Origin: Paramecium pentaurelia
Lineage: Eukaryota > Ciliophora > Oligohymenophorea > Peniculida > Parameciidae
NCBI GenBank assembly: GCA_905183005.1
Contig: CAJJDO010000007.1
Coordinates: forward strand, 248,001 to 312,000
Direction: 5' to 3'
Length of the DNA stretch: 64,000 nt
The notes under the pieces are model-generated. The model searched no databases and was not told the origin of the DNA. It saw only the letters and a program-made list of their open reading frames with translations. A program made the position numbers and the translations under genes. This document shows positions 48,201-60,797 of this stretch, piece by piece. Within the stretch, counting starts at the first letter, position 1. Each line of letters starts with the position of its first letter.

Positions 48201-51200
48201 TCTATTTAAATTTGTTCCTCTAAAAACTTAATTTTATTTTCAAGTTATTCATAATTTTATTTATATTCTTCAATTATATTCTATTATTTTTTATATTTTT
48301 CTTCTAACTTTTTAAGTTATTATACTTTTTCTTCCAAAATCTAATTTTCTTAAGATTTCTTTTTATTCTCTTATTTCTATTTATCAATCTAATTTTCTAA
48401 ATCTTCAATTTTATTTTATTGTTAAATAATTTTTTATTATAATTCTTCCTTTTCTTATAATTTAACTTATAGTTTTTCAATTTCCCTTTAAATCTCTTTT
48501 ATTTAATCCTTCAATTTTTTCAATTCTGAATCTTTTAAAATAATCTATTACTCTAAAGATTTAATTTTTTCTTAATTTATATTTTCATTCTCCAATACTT
48601 CATGCAAATACTGCTCAGTTTCTATCAATTTCTTTTATACAGTTATTAATTAATCTCCTTTTTTTGTAAATTCTCTTTGTTATTCTTATAATTTTCTAAT
48701 TGTTTAATCTTTTGATTATATCATTGCATCTTAATTATTGATAGTTGAACTTTAATCATCAATTTTAACTTAATTGGTTTCATCTTTTATTTTGAGTTCA
48801 CTAATTAAGATTTCTAATTAAGAATTTCTATCTTATTTTTTTTAATATTCTTTAATTGTTTCTTAGAATTTTTTGAAATCTAATTCATAATTTCTGATTT
48901 TTTAAGTAAATTCTTAAGTATCTTCTCTAACTTTTATTATTTCTGTTTCCTTCTCTATTATCTATTAATGTAATTAATCAATTTCTGCTTAAATTTCAGG
49001 TGATTTCTAATTAACAAATTTTTATTTCAATTTATTTATTTCAAATTCTTTTTCCCTTATTGTTAATTAAAATTTCAATTATACTTCATTTAATTATTAT
49101 TATGATATATGAAATTAATCATTAATTTATTCAATCATTTTCTCCAAACTTTAAATTTTCTCTTATTATAACTTATTTTCATCTTATAACTTCTTTAATT
49201 CATGTTCCTTTAATTTTAATTAATTTTCTAATTTTTTAATAGTTTCTTTATTTTATTTATCTTATTATTTTAATTCTCTTAATTATTATGTTTCTAATTC
49301 CTCAATCTGATTTTCTAATTTTGTAAGATTATCCTTCCAATTATCTTTTTCAATCTCATTTTTTTTTAATTATTGATCTTTGTATTTTATTAAGTTTTCT
49401 AATTTATTTATTTAATCTTAAAGTTATTTGATATTTAATTCATTTTTATTTATTTATAGATTTAGTTCTTGAATTTCTTTATTTAAATCATTCTCTCTAT
49501 TTGAATTTAATTACTTTTCTTATTATATTTCTATTAATTTTTTAATTTCTTGATCTTTTAACTTGATTTAAGTAGAAAGGTTTTGTATTTAAATTTTAAG
49601 ATCTCCATTTTCTCCAATTTATTAATTTAATTTATCATATAAATCATCTAATTCTTATTATAATTTTGTTGTTCTTTCTGGAGTTCTCTAATTACCTTAG
49701 ATATTTCCCTATAATTTTTTGACTTCAATTTCAAAGATTCTAATTTATTCTTATAATTCTTCATTTTGAAATATGAATTTTCTTATTTCAGTTGTTTTTT
49801 CATCATTTAATTCTTTAACTTTATTTGTCATTTCTTTTGTTTATTCTAAATATTTAGATAATTAATAATCCTTAGTTTTATTACTCTATTCTAATTTATA
49901 AATATTCTCCTACTATTATTTATCAATAGTATTAAGTCTTTCTATTTCTTATTTTAATGAATTAATATTCTCTTCATAATCTTTTAATTTTAATTAGTAT
50001 AATTACAAATCTCTATTCTTTTCTTTTAATCTTTTAATTTCTTATTCTTTAGTCTTAATTTCATATTCTTATTATTAGATCTTTTATTCAAGCTCTTCTA
50101 ATAATTATGTTTAAGAATTTGCTTCTTAATGTAATTTTTCAATTTGATCACTTTAATTATTGCTTTTCTCTAAGGCTTTAGTTAATTCCTTAATTTATTC
50201 TTAAAGTTTCTTTACTTCTTGATCTTTTACTTTAAGAGAATCTTATAGATCCTTCATTTAATCTTCAAAAAAGTTAATTTCATCTTGCATTTGTTTATTA
50301 ATTTATTCTATCTTCTTTTAATTGGCCAATAATTCATCCTTTTACTTTTAAAGTGCTTTTTAATAATCAGCCTCTTTCTTTGATTATTTTTTTTCATTCA
50401 ATTTATAATCAGAATCATAATTTTCAATTTCAAGCATTAAATCTTAAATTTTTTATTCTAATTCTCCTACTTTTTTTTCTAATTATTTATTTTCTTATTC
50501 TAATTTGTATTATTTATTTAACTATTCTTTTAATTGTCTAATTTCTTTTTCTCTTAATTCCATCAAACTTAATTATTTATCTTTTTCATTAATTTAAGCA
50601 TCTTATTGATTTATTTTAAAAATTGCTTAATTTAATTCTTATTATAATCTTTAATTTTCTACTTTTAAATTTGCAATAATCTTTTAGAAATCCTTGATAG
50701 AATCTTCATCTTCTTTTTTTTTACCACCTTCCAAACCGTGCTTCTTTTTCTTTTTCTCTTCATTAGTATCTTTCTAATCAAAATTATCTTAATTATCTTC
50801 CTCTTATTAGAAAATATCAGTAGCATTTTTGGTTGCTTCTCCAGGATTTCTTTAATTTTTATTAGCATTATTTGGATTTTAGTTAAAAGAAGTACTTGGA
50901 CTTTTATTTTGATTTTTTGGTGAAATAGGATTTTATATATCATTTGTTTATCTATTTTAAATTTTTTTAGTTAAATCCTTAATAATATTTTATAAGTCTT
51001 CAATCAAATGATCCTTTTCTGATAATTCATTTTGAATATATTACATTCTTGTTTTATATCCTTCAATTTCAATTTTATATTATATCAATTAAACTTATAA
51101 TGTTTCCATTTCTATTAGTAAATTTTGATTTTAACCTTGATTCAATTAATCATCCTTCTCTATAATTATTATTCTTAATTATTCAATTTTCTCTTATAAT

Positions 51201-51923
51201 TCTTTTATTATTTAACCATAATATTCTTCAGTTTCAGTTATTTATCTTTTATCGCTACTTGGATCAAATTGTTTTACTTATTTATTATTAGATATTTGTA
51301 TTATTTATTAAGTTAGTATTTCAATCTCTTAATCTCTTTCTCTCAATAATTCTTCATAATCTACAGTCCCTTATGCATTATCTCTCTCTAAGAGTCTTTT
51401 AGTTATCAAATCTAATTCTTAAATCAATTGTTAGTTTTACTCTTCCAATTACTTCAATTTATTAGACTAAAAAATTAAAATTGAATATCATACATTAGTA
51501 CTTTTATCTACAATATCTAACTTTATTTATAAGTCTTCATTATATCTAATTTTAAAAGAATTAACCTCTTTTTGTTTTTCTTGTAGCAATAACTTGAGTT
51601 ATGTAATTTCTTATTCATAATCATTTATGGTCTTATCATGAATGGAATGCTATCTTGTATTTCTTTTAATTCTTTCAAGCTAATCGCAGAGTTCAATATT
51701 TAGTTTATTAAGATCCTTATTTTCTTTATAAAGCACATCAATATTTCCTTTTAGCTATTCATTCTCAGCAAGTGCTTCTCTAACAACAGCATTCTAATAA
51801 TGAATTCATTATATATACAAGTTTATCATTAGCTCTAAGTAATTATTTGATTTTTAATTCATAATCATCTTATGATTAATGTGAAAGTGCTGGCGAAGCA
51901 GTTGGATCATAGTTTCTGTACAT
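45267..51923 (-). CDS. Giant coiled-coil protein, ~2,191 aa
   Basis: Starts MYRNYDPTASPALSHQS and ends KVYVIKNDGGSNKKVK. Three introns (25 and 27 nt near the 5' end, 29 nt near the 3' end) give a spliced length divisible by three. Apart from a low-complexity Asn/Pro/Lys-rich break around residues 290-370 (SPKNQNKSPSTSFNQNPNN; KKKKKHGLEGGKKK) nearly the whole chain is Glu/Lys/Gln/Leu heptad sequence. Gln is written TAA/TAG. No head domain or membrane anchor. I sampled rather than checked every codon, so further introns are possible. Likely a filament, tether or basal-body scaffold by analogy only. Confidence 0.75.
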
Positions 51924-52017
51924 TATAAAAATATTTTGAAATAAATTTATTCAATAAAACAATTGAGAAAAAAATAGTTGAGTTTAAAATTAAAAACAGT
52001 TTATTTATCTACAAAAT

Positions 52018-52388
52018 TCATAATAGTTTATCTAAAGTATAGCAAAGTATTTAGAATTAATGTTCTTCTTCTTAATCTTCTTTATCAAAAATTAATTATT
52101 TATAATCAGCATCAGGTTTTCGTAGTAGTTATTAATTCTAAGTTTTTGTTATTTTTGTACTTTCAGTAGTGTTATTAAAAAAGTTATTGCTAGTTCTTTA
52201 CATTTTCTCTTTGTTTATAAATTGATTATTATGATGTATTCTAAACTTTGCCTTTTATTTATAAACATCAATAATACAATTGGAGTAATAGGATTGAACA
52301 TTGGTTAACTTTTATCTCTACTGAATTATCGAGAATTAGGTGCTTTTGGAAGTAATTTCTTAAAAAAATATTATTAAGTTGAGGACAT
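52018..52388 (-). CDS. Hypothetical protein, 114 aa
   Basis: A 26-nt intron joins MSSTQQYFFKKLLPKAP...PITPI to AKFRIHHNNQFIN..., giving 115 codons ending QILCYTLDKLL. Hydrophilic and unrecognised. It starts 31 bp after the stop of the upstream four-helix membrane protein and ends 94 bp before the giant coiled-coil gene. The intron has a normal GTA...AAAAG form, which supports a real gene. Confidence 0.5.
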
Positions 52389-52419
52389 CAATAATTTTAA
52401 TAATTATTTTTATATGAAA

Positions 52420-53019
52420 TCACACTTTCTACATTTCATTTTCTTTAATTTTTGGAATTTATGATCTTATTAATCTAAAGAACTTTTTCCATTTTCTTTA
52501 AGGGATTGGTTTCCATTGATTTCTCAATTCAAAAATCAATATAGCAAATCCTAATTATGTACAAGTAAAAATAGTAGCTAATGTAGAATATTTGTAAAAA
52601 TTCATTTCAGTTTAAGTTATCATAAAATAAAACATGATAGCTCTTTGAAAACTTGATATAAATGATGATATTCCACAAACTATTGTAAGTGTTTGTTTCT
52701 TATTCATTATAGCATATAAAGCTAAAATGTGTTATATAAATGCAATCAAGTCAGCTAAAGACAATCCAATAGTTATGTAAATGAATTGATCTTAATTCTC
52801 TAACCAATAATTATCAGACAATAATAAAGAGTAAAAGCATACAAAGTATAATAAAATTGCACCAGTCATTATAAATTATACCACAAAAAGACATCTTCCT
52901 AATTTGATAACATTTTTATATTCTTTTTTATAGTTAACTTTATTGTTTTCTAAAAATTCATTCTTTTCATTCTCTTATTTACAAGTATTCATAAACCGAT
53001 TTATTAATAATATATTCAT
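52420..53019 (-). CDS. Four-helix membrane protein, 199 aa
   Basis: An uninterrupted 200-codon frame. Four hydrophobic segments can be read: FVVQFIMTGAILLYFVCFY, FIYITIGLSLADLIAFIQHI, IVCGISSFISSFQRAIMFYF, and LATIFTCTQLGFAILIFEL. The N-terminus (~45 residues) and the C-terminus (RNQWKPIPQRKWKKFF...) are hydrophilic and basic. No family recognised; a small integral membrane protein of unknown role. Confidence 0.65.
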
Positions 53020-53344
53020 TTGTCATCAAAATTTAAATATTAAATAAAGAGAATGTTTTACATTTTACATGTATATATAATATACTAGAACAATAATACA
53101 TTAATTATCTAATTACAAAAAAACATAAGAGATTCTTGTCTTTATCTTTAAATTTGATATATGTTTGAATTCTAATATTCTAGAAAAAAATCAATCAGTT
53201 ATTAAACACAAAATATTGAATGATGAAATAATTTAAATTCTCTTTTTTCTATTTATTGGATGTGAATTAACAATATTCTAAGAAAATTGAAATGAAGAGG
53301 TTAAAATTTGATTAATTTCTATATTATTAGAATAAATTTATAAA
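53020..53344. other. Intergenic, divergent promoters
   Basis: About 325 bp between the membrane protein and the K+ channel gene. Nothing recognised. Confidence 0.55.
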
Positions 53345-55347
53345 ATGCATGTAATATAAAAACAAAGTACTTTTAAGAAAAAGAATTTTAAGGAAAAGGT
53401 GAATTAGTTTAGAAAAATATTATTCATCTTATTAGAAGATCCTTCATCAAGTAGATTAGCAGGTTTAATACAATTTATCATTTGTTTTACAATATTGCTA
53501 TCTTAAGTTTAAATACTTTGCGATTCGATATTCGATAAGTAAATGAATTAATTTGAGATAGTAATTAAACCTATAATGATTTAAGCAATGATTGTGAAAT
53601 CCTTATTTTTGTTGTTTTTGTTCTAGAATATCTATTTCGATTATCAACATATACTGTTTATGGATATCCATTAAGGAAGTTTCTATTTTAGCATATGAAT
53701 ATAATAGGTAGATTAATTATTAATTATAGATCTGTTATCAATTGCTCCTCTTAGTATCATTTCATTAATTTATGGTAAAACTGCATTAAATGGATTTAGA
53801 ATTTTGAAATTATTTAAAGTGATAAGAATATTAAAAGTAAAGAGATATTTGAAAGGAGTTGACCTTTTGTATAAAAGTGTTGCAGATAGCATATCTCAGT
53901 TCTATTTCTTAATAATAGCTTTTTTATAAATTACACTTGCTTATGCGATAGTTTTATATTATTCAGAAAATTGTGAAAATGAATTAGAAATTCAAAATGC
54001 AGTTTGGCTAGGTATAGTTACAATGACTACTGTTGGTTATGGTGATTATGTTCCAAAGTCCATAATTGGCATAATAACTACTTGTATTATGGCTTTGATG
54101 GCTAATACAGTTATTTTTTCACTTCCTGTTGCTATTCTCAATATTGAATTTTAAGAACTTTATGGAAGCAAAAAAGAAGAAGAATAAATTACTATACTTA
54201 AAAAAGGAATGAGAACTGGAAGAAGAGATTCAATAAAAAATAAAGAATTTAGTTTTTTTAATTAAAGATTATAAATTATTGAATAAAGAAATAAAGAAAT
54301 CTAAGAATTATTAAATAAGAGTAATAAAATGGCTAAAGAATTAACAAAAGATTTGAAAAGATTATTTCTATCAGTTAATGATGATGCAGATTAACTTCTT
54401 GATAATTTAAATTCACCTAGACCTACAAAATAAAATGTATTATTAGTTAAGGCTAATCTTTATGATAAATTGATGAGAGCTAAAAAGAAAATATAAATTA
54501 CAAGCATATTTAGAAATTTAAAATAAGATTCTGATTAAGAATTAAATGAAAGTCCATTAAATCAAACTGTATCTGGTTAAATTAGTAAATAAAAAAGCTT
54601 TTTTAGAATGATGTCGGATAGAAAATAAAATAAAAGAAAAATAGGAATAAAAAGTCATTCTTATGAAAATATCAATTAATTAATTATACTCAGAAATGAA
54701 GAATATGGTGAATTGCCTTTTGACTTTTTGAATGAAGTTCTTTTATAAATTCATGATGATATGTTTTAAGATATAGATGAACATCCAATAAATTAATAAA
54801 AGCATTCTATTATTATACCTGAAAGTAGTGAAATAATTAATAGAGAACCATCTTTTAGAATTAATTCATTATAGTATCAATCTATTATTATATTTTAAGT
54901 GGCTTTGACAGTCCTATGAATAAACTTAATTAAACTAATTGTGGAAGTTCAAATTAACAGAGACGAAAGATATCCGATTTTGCAAGTTTAGTTGAAAAGA
55001 AAACTATAATAAATTTAAAAAGTACTTCAATTCGTCCTTTTTCCACTAATGAATGTGGATTAAGAAGTATTACTGAAATATCAAAGGGCAAAAAGAAAAA
55101 CTCATTTACTAAATAGCAAATTGATGAAATGCATTAAAGAACTAAACCAAGAATACCTCATTAATTTATTAATTATAATAATAATCTTAAAGATCTAGAT
55201 AGTGGCAAAAATAAAGATGAATTTCGACAAAAATATTCTAGAGCATCAATAGTGGATTTATATTCTCCTCATCAATTATACTTAAATATTCAAGATTAAT
55301 GTTCTTGTATTGAATGCCAAAACTATAATAATGAATAGAATTACTGA
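53345..55347 (+). CDS. Voltage-gated K+ channel (six-TM, Kv-like), 643 aa
   Basis: A K+ channel, probably of ciliary or plasma membrane, where Paramecium uses many K+ channels in excitability. S1 is near residues 38-58 (LAGLIQFIICFTILLSQ), S2 carries EYLFRLSTYTVYGYPLRKF, S3 is HMNIIDLLSIAPLSIISLI, S4 is FRILKLFKVIRILKVKRYL with basic residues every third or fourth place, and the pore has MTTVGYGDYVP, a K+-selective filter. S6 follows (IMALMANTVIFSLPVAI). The long cytoplasmic tail (~370 residues) is Gln/Ser/Lys-rich; no cyclic-nucleotide domain is seen. Three introns (23, 22, 26 nt); the first two are required to keep S2-S4 in frame. Confidence 0.92.
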
Positions 55348-55534
55348 TTAACTAAAAATTAACTTGAATTTTAAATTATAGATCAATACTTATCAAATTT
55401 TAATAGATATTTTAATTACTTATTAAAATATATTTATTATGAAATCAATTAATTAAAAGTCTAAATTCATAATATTGAATCTTTATATTAAATAATGATC
55501 ATAAATATATTGGAATTCTAATATATTATGTATC

Positions 55535-55554
55535 ATATATATATATATATATAT
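55535..55554. repeat. (AT)10 microsatellite
   Basis: A clean AT dinucleotide run in the spacer between the converging K+ channel and zinc-finger genes. Confidence 0.9.
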
Positions 55555-55585
55555 TTTAAATGATTAAAATTTATTTATATATTAA

Positions 55586-55996
55586 TCATTGGTCTACTTA
55601 TTCTTCAAATCCAAATAAACTTCTTATATATTTTGTTAGAATTTTCCTGTTAAACCTTGTTTGAGTGTTTCGTTTGTATGATCTCATTTTCTAATTATAT
55701 TTTTTTGAACTTCCTTTATGTTTTTTAGATATATGTCCTCCAAGAGCTTTATGATTCTTAAATCTTTATGGGCAAAATTGACATTGATTTTTTTATTTTT
55801 TGATATTTGTTGGAATAATCTCGCACTACTATTATTAAAATGAATTAATCATTTTTGGTTTAGTTATTAAAGAGAGTTATTAACATGGCTGATTATCTTC
55901 ATTGCCAATCTAAAATAGATGCCATTACTTATTTCCAAAGTTGATATGATTTTTCTTATTTAAATATACATTTGAATGAAGATTTTTGTTTTCCAT
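55586..55996 (-). CDS. C2H2 zinc-finger protein with ALGGH motif, 136 aa
   Basis: One C2H2 finger, CQFCPQRFKNHKALGGHISK followed by KH, within a 137-codon intronless frame. The ALGGH signature is best known from plant EPF/SUPERMAN-type factors, and fingers of this kind also occur in protists. The flanks are basic (KKHKGSSKKYNQKMRSYKR). A single finger with a basic tail suggests DNA or RNA binding. The start MENKNLHSNVYL is the only Met before the finger with a full frame. Confidence 0.78.
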
Positions 55997-56497
55997 TGAT
56001 ACAACAAGGCCATTTCACTAAAAAATCAAAAAGTTCCCATAGTTATTATTAAATTTGAGTTTAATTTTTTCTAATAAATATAAAAATCAATTCTGAATGG
56101 TATAAGCTTTTAGAATAAAAATTGTTATAGATATTAAGTTTGATTTTTTTAATTAAGTTGATAGATACATAAATCAATAAATTTAATAGTTATAACTTGT
56201 ATTTAAAGAACTAAGACAACAACTATATTATAAATAAATAGGAAGAAGTATTATATTGTTGAACTTCAGAATAAATTTAAGATTTAATAAAAGTATAGAA
56301 TTACTTTCTTTAAAAGGATATTTAGATATTTCAAATTATTACTATGTTTTTAATAAAATTTGTAAGATTTATTAACTATCAAAGGAATCCTCAAGTATAA
56401 TCAATGAAAGCCTTTGAAGAAGTAAAATTTTATATTATTTTTTTTTTTGGTGTCTTAAGGGTTACCCTATTTTAAATATAAATAAATTAATTCAGAT
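55997..56497. other. Spacer with an unproven 106-codon frame
   Basis: A plus-strand frame at 56097-56417 starts with ATG and reads MVQAFRIKIVIDIKFDFF... to SSSIINESL. It could be a small gene, but frames of this length arise by chance in such AT-rich DNA with one stop. Nothing else seen. Confidence 0.35.
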
Positions 56498-58172
56498 ATG
56501 TTTTTAAGGAACAGATTGCATTCTCTACGCAAATTAGCTTAATTTTGCACAGCTGAAAGTGTATCAGGAAAGAAGACCCCTACAACTTAAGCTCAATAGA
56601 CAAAAGTAGAGAGAAATTACTAATTGCAATTCTCTAAGTCAGCATTAGTGGACTTTGGAGAATTGCCAACAGGGGAAATTCCTGAAGCCTTGAAGTATGA
56701 TAGACCTTAAGGTACACACATTTATTGAATTTTAAGCCTTGACTTAATTAGACAGCGGTCTCAGAGTAGTGTCTGAATAATATAATTCTCCACTAGCCTC
56801 AATTACTGTAGCTGTAAAAGCAGGATCAAGATTTGAAACTTTAGAAAGTTCTGGAGTATCAAACTTCATTTCAAAATTAAATTTAAGAGTAGAAATGAAT
56901 ATATATGCTAGGGCACAACAACAAAATCAAGAGAATAAGTTGAAGCTGAAATAGATTATTTGGGAGGATCATTAAAAGTGAAATAAGGAAGAGAATTATA
57001 AACATATACTCTAACTTTTTTACCATCAGAACTTGAGAGAGCAGTAAACTTTTTGGGAGACATTTTGACAAATTCATTATATTCACCAGCTTAAATTGAA
57101 GCAGAAAGAGAAGGAATCTATAGAGAATCAGTTAGCATCAATGATTAATACAGAGTAGTTGCTGAAGCTGCTCATTACACAAATTATAGAGATCATTATA
57201 TGGGTTAACCTGCAGCAGGAATTAGAGATAATATTCCAAATATTACAGAAGAATAAATAAGATAATTCCATAAGGCCAATTTTGTTGCACCAAATGTTGT
57301 TGTCTCTGCTGCTGGTAATGTTAATCATGAAGACTTTGTATCTGCAGTCAATAAAGCATTCAAAGGATTAGGTACATCAGTTCCAACTGAAGTACCAAAT
57401 TCAGAAAAACCATATGCTACTCCATCTATTATGGTATTCATATTTTATTAATAATATAGTTAATGAAAGATGATGAATTAACTAACTTAAATGTTGGTGT
57501 TTTCTTTGATACTCCAGGATGGAATCACCCTGATGTTTTTGCTCTCCATTATTTCTAAAGACTTATTGGTGATTATAGAGCTGATAAACACACAGGATTC
57601 CATTTGAATGCTCCAAGTAGATAATATAACACTATGCATTCACTTCTCGGTGGATTACCTGATGTTACATATTAAAGATGTGTCTATTATGCATATTCAG
57701 ACACTGGTCTTTTTGGAAATTACTTAATTGGTAATGAAGTCTTTGCAACATAAATGGCATATGTCAGTCAAATGGTTTTATCTGATTATGCTTCATCTGT
57801 AGGTTAAGTTGAAGTTTTCAGAGCTAGAGCCAAAGTGTTTAATGAATTATTAAGTTAAGAGAGTTCTGCTAAATAATCAAGAGAAATTGCTTAATAAGTT
57901 TTGTATAAATATTTCAATAAGATTTAGCTATTGGGGAAGAAGAGTTCCAAGAAGTGAATTTGCTAGAAGAATCTCTGCTCTTGATGCTGGTCATTTGACT
58001 AGAGTTGCTACAAGACACTTCTGGGATAAAGTAAATATTCTATTTGATTTAATAGGATATTTCTGTTGTTGTATGGGGACCAACTCACTTGTTAGATGCT
58101 GTTGCTCATTATAATAGATCATGGAAGAGAAGCACCTTGGGTGGATATGCATAACCATACTATGAGGGTTGA
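56498..58172 (+). CDS. M16-family MPP/cytochrome bc1 core-like protein without zinc site, 516 aa
   Basis: A mitochondrial peptidase-fold protein of the MPP / complex III core family. The N-terminus is Arg/Ser-rich and without acids (MFLRNRLHSLRKLAQF), a good mitochondrial targeting signal. Domain 1 includes LDSGLRVVSEQYNSP, VAVKAGSRFETLESSGVSNF and ERAVNFLGDILTNSL; domain 2 ends RISALDAGHLTRVATRHFWD and GPTHLLDAVAHYNR. The H-x-x-E-H zinc motif of active beta-MPP (HFLEH) reads NFISK, so it should not be a peptidase and is more likely a core subunit or MPP partner. Five introns (25, 23, 26, 25, 25 nt) give a length divisible by three. Confidence 0.88.
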
Positions 58173-58200
58173 TTCATTAAATAATAAATATAAAGTTTAT

Positions 58201-59876
58201 TCAATTATTTTTTACTCTTGTTTTCTCTTTGTAATTTATTCTGAAGAGTTGTATTGGATTTTTAAATTAACTATAAATTTATATTGAAATATTTACTTTT
58301 CTATAGAACCTTTTTATAAAATGCTGAATTTGTCATCAAGACAAGGACTTTCATCCTCATTCATTTAATCTTAACTTTTTACAGTAAAATCCATAATAGA
58401 TGGATTATTCATTAGTCCTAATTATAATTCTACAATAGAATTATAACAATTAGGTTTGACATCTAAACTTAATTTATGCACAACTCTAATCTTATTTTGT
58501 GCAGATGTACTTCTTTCTGCTTAGATTGGAGTATTTATTTCATTATGAAATGATCCAAATCTTACATTTCTTTAATAGGCTATCATACAACTGACATCTG
58601 GTTGAATATCACTGTATTATTAATTTGATTCATTAAATGAACTTGTGCTTTTATGTCTTAAATTTAATCTACTTTCATAAGGTAGAAGATTATAAGAATT
58701 ATTGGCAATTGAAAATCTTCCATTTGAATCTCTCTTAGATTATCCTGTATCATCAAACTCTTCACTTTATTTTTACTTCTTTGGTGAATAGATTTATTAA
58801 ATTAAATGTGATTAATCCATAATTTTTATAGATTATTACTTTTTAGGAGAAACAGAACCAGATTTTTTATCTTAAGCATTTTCATCTAACCAATCAAATC
58901 TATATTCAGCTTATTGTTAAATAGCAACTCTTCTGAATAATTATTAAAAGTATCTTAATTAACTAATAATTTTACTTATAATCTGGTTTTTCTCTATAAC
59001 TCATCTTTTTTACTAAATCTATGAATTTCATTAATTCAATAGGCAAGTCTTGGCATAATTCTTAAGATGAAATTCTCATTTTTAATAATCCAACTATTTT
59101 AACTTTCTCTTCTTCATTTTTATAATCTACATTTTACCATGGAAGACTTCCCTTCAATAAAAATCTCTTTATTGTATCAATATTACATTAACATATAACC
59201 TAATGATTCAAGATCATCTTTTCTAGATAATTCATATCCTTTATGTGCTGCTATACTTGCATATCTTGAAGTTCCTAGAAATGGCTTATTATCTTTAAAT
59301 GGACTAATATTAACTTACTTTTTATACATATGTTTATCATCTTTATCTTTAAAATGTTTTGCAATTCCAAAGTCAACTAAATATATTAAATTTTTCTCTT
59401 TCTCTTTTCCAACCAATACATTTTCAGGCTTTAAGTCTCTATGAATCACACCCCTGCCTTGAATAGAAAATGTACTTATTGTGAATATTTTCAAGTATGG
59501 TTAGCATCTAATCTGCAATACTCAAAACACAAGGCAAACTAAATCGTTTTCTCTATCTCATATAATGAGTAAGATCTCTACCCAACAGCTAAATTACCAT
59601 TACATTATTCCCTTAATCCTTTCCTGCCCATTTCAACCTAGGAACTTACTGCACTCCTTATACTGATCTCAGTATTTAAATCTATAGATATTGCTATTAC
59701 TCAACCTCTCTATCTAAACTTAGTAATTCATCCACCTCTAACTTTTCAACCTTAATTGCCACATGGTCTGATGACCGTAAATCAACTCCTTAATACACTA
59801 TGCCAAATGAACCTGAAGAAATCCTTTTTTTTACAACAAATTAATTATTGAAGATCTTTTATTGCATTCCAGCCAT
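58201..59876 (-). CDS. Casein kinase 1-like protein kinase, 527 aa
   Basis: The kinase domain (residues ~10-300) has ISSGSFGIVYQG, VAIKVEK, HRDLKPENVL, VDFGIAKHF and the CK1-type segments FLGTSRYASIAAHKGYELSR, DDLESLGYMLIF and LKGSLPWQNV. CK1 kinases are acidophilic and act in signalling, membrane traffic and ciliary control. Four introns: 22, 22, 22 and 26 nt; the last is needed to reach a stop (the frame would otherwise run into the M16 gene). The ~220-residue tail is Ser/Gln/Asn-rich and likely regulatory. It converges on the M16 gene with a 28-bp gap. Confidence 0.9.
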
Positions 59877-60295
59877 TTAATTTAATATTTATAAATACTA
59901 GTTATAGTCATTAATATAAATTAAATACCACTTGACTCATAATCATTTATGAGTTTCCTCTTATTGCGATAAAATATAATTTATATATCTAAAACGCAAT
60001 AAGTTGAAAAGTAATAAATAATACATAATTAATTTATCAAAATCAAATATTCTTAAAATTAAATGTTTAATAAACCTAATATAAAAAAAACTAATATTTT
60101 CATATTAAGTTAATATCAGGGCTAAATTTAAATCTAAATCCATAAATGTGATTTAAATTTAAAGGTTTTATTATAAATAATCATATATTAAATTTCTTAA
60201 ATACTGGAAAACTATTATAACTCAATTTACTAATAAACTAAAAGATGAACTCAATTTTTATTTTAAATATAATTTGCTACCAATTCTGAATCTAT
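59877..60295. other. Intergenic
   Basis: About 420 bp upstream of the kinase gene; AT-rich, nothing recognised. Confidence 0.5.
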
Positions 60296-60718
60296 TCATA
60301 TTAACTAAATATTTAACTAGATCATCATATTACATTGAATTTAATCAATTAGAATATTTTAAATCCAAAAGAAATTTAATAAATAAATTAAAATAAGTAA
60401 TTAAAAAAATTATAATATGTTACACATTTAATTAATATTATTATTAGTAGATAACCATTTAAAATATATATAAATTCTACCAAATTGATTGTCTGGAGTA
60501 TCACGATATCTTTATTGATTTTTCTAATTCAAAGGAAAATTATCTGACCATTATTCAATAATTACTCTAAGTAAAACAATAAATAAAATAACATGTAATC
60601 AAATAAATTGAAATCATTAAAGACTTTTAAATAGCTTTTTCTAAAGTAATTTTGAATAAAATTAGGATAATTATTAATTAACCTTTATTTTGATTTGCTA
60701 CTCAAAAATTGAAAACAT
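60296..60718 (-). CDS. Possible small gene, ~125 aa
   Basis: Two candidate introns (19 nt, and 26 nt with a GTTA donor) would join MFSIFELINNYPNFIQNY..., FNDFNLFDYIVIIEQWSDNF and RYRDTPDNQFGRIY into one frame. The middle has the residue variety of real protein, but the last ~50 residues are Ile/Asn/Leu-rich like spacer, and both introns are atypical. Treat as tentative; the stop may lie elsewhere. Confidence 0.33.
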
Positions 60719-60797
60719 AAGAATAAGATATATCTTTGTGAACAATAAATTTATTAAATATATAAAATTATTGTATTTATTTTAAATCATTATAATT

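Noticed and set aside
57887..58287. Two overlapping plus-strand frames as separate genes
   Set aside because: The first is the 3' exon of the M16 protein read through an intron; the second begins inside it in another frame and then runs into the spacer and over the kinase gene.
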